This document shows, one piece after another, positions 6,760-8,861 of a stretch of 8,861 nt of DNA. The stretch spans positions 1-8,861 of the forward strand of contig JAHJOY010000346.1 of assembly GCA_018819665.1 (NCBI GenBank). Reading direction: 5' to 3'. This stretch comes from a bacterium (GTDB taxonomy: Bacteria > Atribacterota > Phoenicimicrobiia > Phoenicimicrobiales > Phoenicimicrobiaceae). The notes below the pieces were generated by a model, which saw only the letters and a program-made list of their open reading frames with translations, had not been told where the DNA came from and did not search any database. The position numbers and the translations under genes were made by a program. Every line of letters begins with the position of its first letter. The stretch's first letter is position 1.

Positions 6760-6784
6760 GTTTTGAATTTTAAATTATGGTTTT
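6760..6784 (+). repeat. Repeated AT-rich phrase GTTTTGA..., copy 2
   Basis: The partner of 3421-3446 (three substitutions and one gap). Here no -10-like box follows at a useful distance, which suggests that the phrase is part of a repeat module rather than a conserved promoter. Confidence 0.5.
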
Positions 6785-6818
6785 GCGTTTTTCGCTTTAA
6801 GTTTTTAGCTAAACAAAG

Positions 6819-6857
6819 AGATTGCCACGCTCTAATAAATCAGAGCTCTCAATGACA
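6819..6857. repeat. Bulged palindromic repeat (ATTGCCACGCTCT...AGAGC...CAATGACA)
   Basis: ATTG (6821-6824) pairs with CAAT (6850-6853), and GCTCT (6829-6833) with AGAGC (6842-6846), with unpaired CCAC and TCT between the stems. This layout, with GAGATTGC at one end and CAATGACA at the other, resembles dispersed elements of the type TGTCATTGCGAG...GCAATCTC that I know from many bacterial genomes. It is a different family from the GTAG hairpins. Only one copy lies in the window. Confidence 0.55.
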
Positions 6858-6870
6858 GAATTCTTAATAA

Positions 6871-6891
6871 ACTAATAACCGATAACTGAAA
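6871..6891 (-). repeat. Short heptanucleotide run next to array C
   Basis: Three 7-bp units on the + strand: ACTAATA, ACCGATA, ACTGAAA. They share the AC start of array C but are one base out of phase with it (20 bp between unit starts at 6885 and 6905), and the inverted AAGAAAA flank lies between. Confidence 0.55.
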
Positions 6892-6893
6892 AA

Positions 6894-6967
6894 TAATTTT
6901 CTTCACGCAATACGCAATACGCAATACGATAAACTAACGACTATTCACTATTCACTAACGACTAATT
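6894..6967 (-). repeat. Heptanucleotide array C (long, inverted orientation)
   Basis: Nine units in unbroken 7-bp phase from 6905: ACGCAAT three times, then ACGATAA, ACTAACG, ACTATTC, ACTATTC, ACTAACG, ACTAATT. Only the first two bases (AC; GT on the other strand) are fully constant. The left flank 6894-6908 is the exact reverse complement of 3348-3362 beside array A. The array ends one base before the Shine-Dalgarno sequence of cmk, so it lies in the cmk leader if transcription begins upstream. Confidence 0.9.
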
Positions 6968-6968
6968 T

Positions 6969-6975
6969 GGGGTGA
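6969..6975 (+). promoter_or_regulatory. Ribosome binding site of cmk (GGGGTGA)
   Basis: GGGGTGA matches the GGAGGTGA anti-16S complement at all but one position and ends 4 bp before ATG 6980. It directly follows heptamer array C. Confidence 0.75.
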
Positions 6976-6979
6976 ATTA

Positions 6980-7705
6980 ATGAAAAAAAATGGTTTAGTA
7001 ATCGCTATAGATGGACCAGCTGCTGTGGGAAAAAGCACTATGGGTAAATTGATTGCCCGGGAATTAGGCTTTTTATATATTGATACAGGAGCGATTTACA
7101 GGGCAATAACCTGGAAGGTTTTAAAAAAAAATATTAATATAAACGATGAAGATATGATTTCTAATCTGGTTTCAGATACTTGTATAACTATAGAAAGAGC
7201 AAATTGCAAGAGCCTAAATGACTATTATCACATCTTTGTTGACGGAGAAGATCTGACTGAGGAAATACGCAATCCCAGGATTGATCAAAATGTTTCTCAG
7301 ATAGCCAGATTGCCCAAAATTAGAAAACAATTAATTTATCTGCAGAGAAAATTAGCTGAAAAAGGGAATATTATAATGGAAGGTAGAGATATAGGTTCGA
7401 TAATTTTACCGCAGGCAGATATAAAATTCTATTTTACTGCTTCTGAGGAGGAAAGAATTAAAAGAAGATATAGAGAACTAATAAATAAAGGTTATAGCAT
7501 AGATTACGAAGTAGTTAAAAAACAGATAATACAGAGGGATAAAATTGACAGTAAGAGAAAATATGCCCCTTTGATCAAGGCAAAAGATGCTATTCTTATA
7601 GATTCTACAGAAAAAAGCATTGAGGAAGTTAAAGATAAAATTTTAAAGATAATAAAAAAATTTAGAGAATGCAGGGAAAAACAAATTGAAAATAATATTA
7701 TCTAA
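6980..7705 (+). CDS. cmk: Cytidylate kinase
   Basis: Phosphorylates CMP and dCMP with ATP in pyrimidine nucleotide recycling. The P-loop GPAAVGKST is at 12-20, DTGAIYRAIT at 35-44 (usual form DTGAMYRA), GRDIGS at 135-140, and the lid/CMP-binding stretch RDKIDSKRKYAPLIKAKDA at 186-204. The 241 residues are slightly more than the usual 220-230, with extra length at the lysine-rich C-terminus. ATG 6980 is fixed by the good ribosome binding site just upstream. The last 20 bp overlap ispH. A cmk-ispH pair is common in Firmicutes and other anaerobes. In many of these a plsC or rpsA gene is also nearby; neither is seen here. Confidence 0.96.
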   Translation: MKKNGLVIAIDGPAAVGKSTMGKLIARELGFLYIDTGAIYRAITWKVLKKNININDEDMISNLVSDTCITIERANCKSLNDYYHIFVDGEDLTEEIRNPRIDQNVSQIARLPKIRKQLIYLQRKLAEKGNIIMEGRDIGSIILPQADIKFYFTASEEERIKRRYRELINKGYSIDYEVVKKQIIQRDKIDSKRKYAPLIKAKDAILIDSTEKSIEEVKDKILKIIKKFRECREKQIENNII

Positions 7706-8528
7706 AAAAATGGGATTTTGTTTTGGAGTCAAAAAATCTGTAAACTTAGCCAAAAATGCCTTAAAAACAAGAAAAAATAACTTATATATGCTGGGTTCAA
7801 TAATAAATAATCCTCAAGTTATAGAATACTTTATAAAAAAGGGAGTAAAGATAACAGATAATTTAGATGAAGTTCCGGAAGAAAGCACGGTTACAACCAG
7901 GGCGCACGGTATTTCTCCTACAATGCTTAAAAAGGCTTACCAAAAAAAATTATCGGTAGTTGACACTACCTGTCCATATGTTAGAAAAGTACAAAAGATA
8001 GCACGCTATTTATACGAAAAGGACTATTTTATAGTTATCTATGGAGACAAAAAACATCCCGAAGTACTAAGTTTATTGGATACGATTCAAAACAATGCTT
8101 TAGTGATAAATTCAATTCACGATGCAGAGAAGATAACCAAAAAGAAAAAAATTGGTTTTATATCCCAAACCACCAAAAATATTTATGATTTTTATAAATT
8201 ATCATCTGCCCTGTTAAACAGAGCTGAGGAATTAAGAATATTTAATACAATATGTAAATCTACCACGGAAAGACAAAAGAGCGTACTTGAGTTGGCAAAA
8301 AAAGTAGATGTGATTTTGGTAATTGGAGGAAAGGAAAGCGCTAATACAACCCGATTAGCAGAAATAGGTAAGAATCAGGGAGTAAAGACTTATCATATTG
8401 AAACAAAAAACCAACTAAAATATAAATGGTTTCATCCTGAAGATAAAGTTGGAATTACCAGTGGTGCCTCTACTCCTGATTGGATAACTAATGAAGTCAT
8501 TGATAAACTTAAAGAATGGTATAGTTAA
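7686..8528 (+). CDS. ispH: 4-hydroxy-3-methylbut-2-enyl diphosphate reductase (IspH/LytB)
   Basis: Last enzyme of the MEP isoprenoid pathway; reduces HMBPP to IPP and DMAPP with an Fe-S cluster. The three cluster cysteines are C12 (GFCFGV), C96 (TTCPYV) and C190 (TICKST). H74 (RAHG), H124 and E126 (HPEV), TT at 162-163, S218/N220 and S262 match the active site. The position of the conserved His41 is Asn (LGSIINNPQV, 36-45), an unusual change. TTG 7686 is chosen as start because AGGG (7673-7676) lies 9 bp upstream and it restores the first strand KIILSKK; ATG 7710 would remove it. At 280 residues the length is normal for the short form without a fused S1 domain. It overlaps cmk by 20 bp, and its stop overlaps that of the convergent rpmB. 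Confidence 0.96.
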   Translation: MKIILSKKMGFCFGVKKSVNLAKNALKTRKNNLYMLGSIINNPQVIEYFIKKGVKITDNLDEVPEESTVTTRAHGISPTMLKKAYQKKLSVVDTTCPYVRKVQKIARYLYEKDYFIVIYGDKKHPEVLSLLDTIQNNALVINSIHDAEKITKKKKIGFISQTTKNIYDFYKLSSALLNRAEELRIFNTICKSTTERQKSVLELAKKVDVILVIGGKESANTTRLAEIGKNQGVKTYHIETKNQLKYKWFHPEDKVGITSGASTPDWITNEVIDKLKEWYS

Positions 8529-8713
8529 GAACTTTTCTTTACTTTGCCGGCTTTTAAGCATTTAGTGCAGACATTAATTCTTTTTACGGTATTATCAATA
8601 TGTGCTTTTATTTTTTGTATATTGGGATGCCACATTCTTTTAGTAACTCTATGAGAATGGCTTATTTTATTTCCAAATTGTGGACCTTTACCACAAATAT
8701 CACATTTTGCCAT
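8525..8713 (-). CDS. rpmB: 50S ribosomal protein L28, zinc-binding form
   Basis: A 62-residue L28. It starts MAKCDICGKGPQFGNKISHS and has RMWHPN in the middle. Two CxxC pairs (C4/C7 and C49/C52) make it the C+ form expected to bind zinc. There is a perfect AGGAGG (8723-8728, - strand) 9 bp before the start and a good promoter upstream, so it is transcribed alone towards ispH. The two stop codons share TTAA (8525-8528), leaving no room for a terminator between the genes. Confidence 0.96.
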   Translation of the reverse strand: MAKCDICGKGPQFGNKISHSHRVTKRMWHPNIQKIKAHIDNTVKRINVCTKCLKAGKVKKSS

Positions 8714-8722
8714 TTTATATTT

Positions 8723-8728
8723 CCTCCT
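8723..8728 (-). promoter_or_regulatory. Ribosome binding site of rpmB (AGGAGG)
   Basis: A perfect Shine-Dalgarno hexamer (CCTCCT on the + strand), 9 bp before the rpmB ATG. Confidence 0.9.
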
Positions 8729-8758
8729 GTCAGTTGTAAAAAATATTTAACAGTAAAC

Positions 8759-8788
8759 ATTTTATCATATTATATAAAGTCTTGGCAA
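8759..8788 (-). promoter_or_regulatory. Sigma-70-type promoter of rpmB with extended -10
   Basis: On the - strand TTGCCA (8783-8788) is followed after 18 bp by TAAAAT (8759-8764), and TG sits one base before the -10 box (TGATAAAAT). Both boxes match consensus in 5 of 6 positions. The predicted transcript would start near 8752 with a leader of about 40 bases. This is the best promoter in the window. Confidence 0.65.
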
Positions 8789-8817
8789 GTAATAATTTAA
8801 AGTTTATAATAAAAAAC

Positions 8818-8861
8818 TAGCGTATAGCGTTTAGCGTAGAGTGTAATTAGTATATAGTATC
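8818..8861 (+). repeat. Heptanucleotide array D, cut by the window edge
   Basis: Six units are visible: TAGCGTA, TAGCGTT, TAGCGTA, GAGTGTA, ATTAGTA, TATAGTA, then TC at the edge. The last 15 bases equal 6488-6502 of array B. It lies upstream of the rpmB promoter, again outside genes. Confidence 0.85.

Larger units (their letters stand above)
6482..6979. other. 498-bp gene-free region composed of short repeats
   Basis: No credible gene is seen on either strand. In order it holds heptamer array B (6484-6532), a purine-rich stretch (6536-6566), array B2 (6580-6600), three further 7-bp units (6611-6631, AGAAGTC AGGAATC AGAAGAT), two GTAG hairpins facing each other (6655-6678 and 6703-6726), the GTTTTGA phrase (6760-6784), a bulged hairpin (6819-6857), a short heptamer run (6871-6891) and the long array C (6905-6967) ending at the cmk ribosome binding site. 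I found neither a convincing promoter nor a T-run terminator, although cmk must be transcribed from somewhere. Confidence 0.8.

Noticed and set aside
6484..6967. CRISPR array
   Set aside because: The repeats are 7-bp tandem units without spacers of 30-40 bp, and no cas gene is present.
7710..8528. ATG 7710 as the ispH start
   Set aside because: It would delete the conserved first strand (KIILSKK) and has no better ribosome binding site than TTG 7686.
8600..8800. 66-codon open frame on the + strand near the right end
   Set aside because: It is antisense to rpmB and its promoter, with composition typical of a shadow frame and no motif.

Overview
The window is a dense block of bacterial housekeeping genes from an AT-rich genome (about one third G+C by eye). 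Eight genes lie on the + strand and one on the - strand. The + strand order is tRNA nucleotidyltransferase with DHH and CBS domains, M50 protease, trpS, scpA, scpB, rluB, cmk, ispH. From established knowledge, this gene neighbourhood recurs in Clostridia and other anaerobic, often thermophilic or deep-branching, bacteria. The TrpRS carries a four-cysteine motif like the [4Fe-4S] enzyme of Thermotoga maritima, and isoprenoid synthesis runs through the MEP pathway (IspH). Together these suggest an anaerobic Clostridia-like lineage or a deep candidate lineage such as Atribacterota. That placement is inference, and the sequence does not fix the phylum.

Layout: 26-2665 encodes an 879-residue DHH/CBS/nucleotidyltransferase fusion, followed after 4 bp by an M50 site-2-type protease (2670-3317). 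A 169-bp spacer (3318-3486) holds short repeats. A tightly coupled cluster follows: trpS (3487-4473) overlaps scpA (4466-5260) by 8 bp, scpA and scpB (5260-5754) share one base, and rluB (5756-6481) starts one base after scpB. A 498-bp gene-free region (6482-6979) is built almost entirely of repeats. Then cmk (6980-7705) overlaps ispH (7686-8528) by 20 bp. rpmB lies convergently on the - strand (8525-8713) and shares the 4-bp TTAA of the two stop codons with ispH. It has its own good promoter and ribosome binding site. The last 44 bp start another repeat array that runs off the edge.

Functions: tRNA 3'-end completion and small-nucleotide handling (DHH fusion), tryptophan charging of tRNA, chromosome condensation (ScpA/ScpB with SMC), ribosomal RNA pseudouridylation, pyrimidine nucleotide recycling (Cmk), isoprenoid precursor synthesis (IspH) and a 50S protein (L28). 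There is no mobile gene, CRISPR array, tRNA or rRNA, and I see no new multi-gene system.

What stands out lies between the genes. (1) Arrays of degenerate 7-bp units share the 7-bp phase and a polar AAGAAAA flank. (2) Three 24-bp hairpins share a GTAG foot and invariant core, but the middle three base pairs of the stem differ and co-vary perfectly, as in REP elements handled by RAYT transposases. (3) The same modules recur in the same order in two spacers. Inside genes, three points deserve attention: scpB has no ordinary start codon (an AUA sits where a coupled AUG is expected), TrpRS has a Cys spacing variant of the Fe-S motif, and IspH has Asn where an active-site His is normally found.
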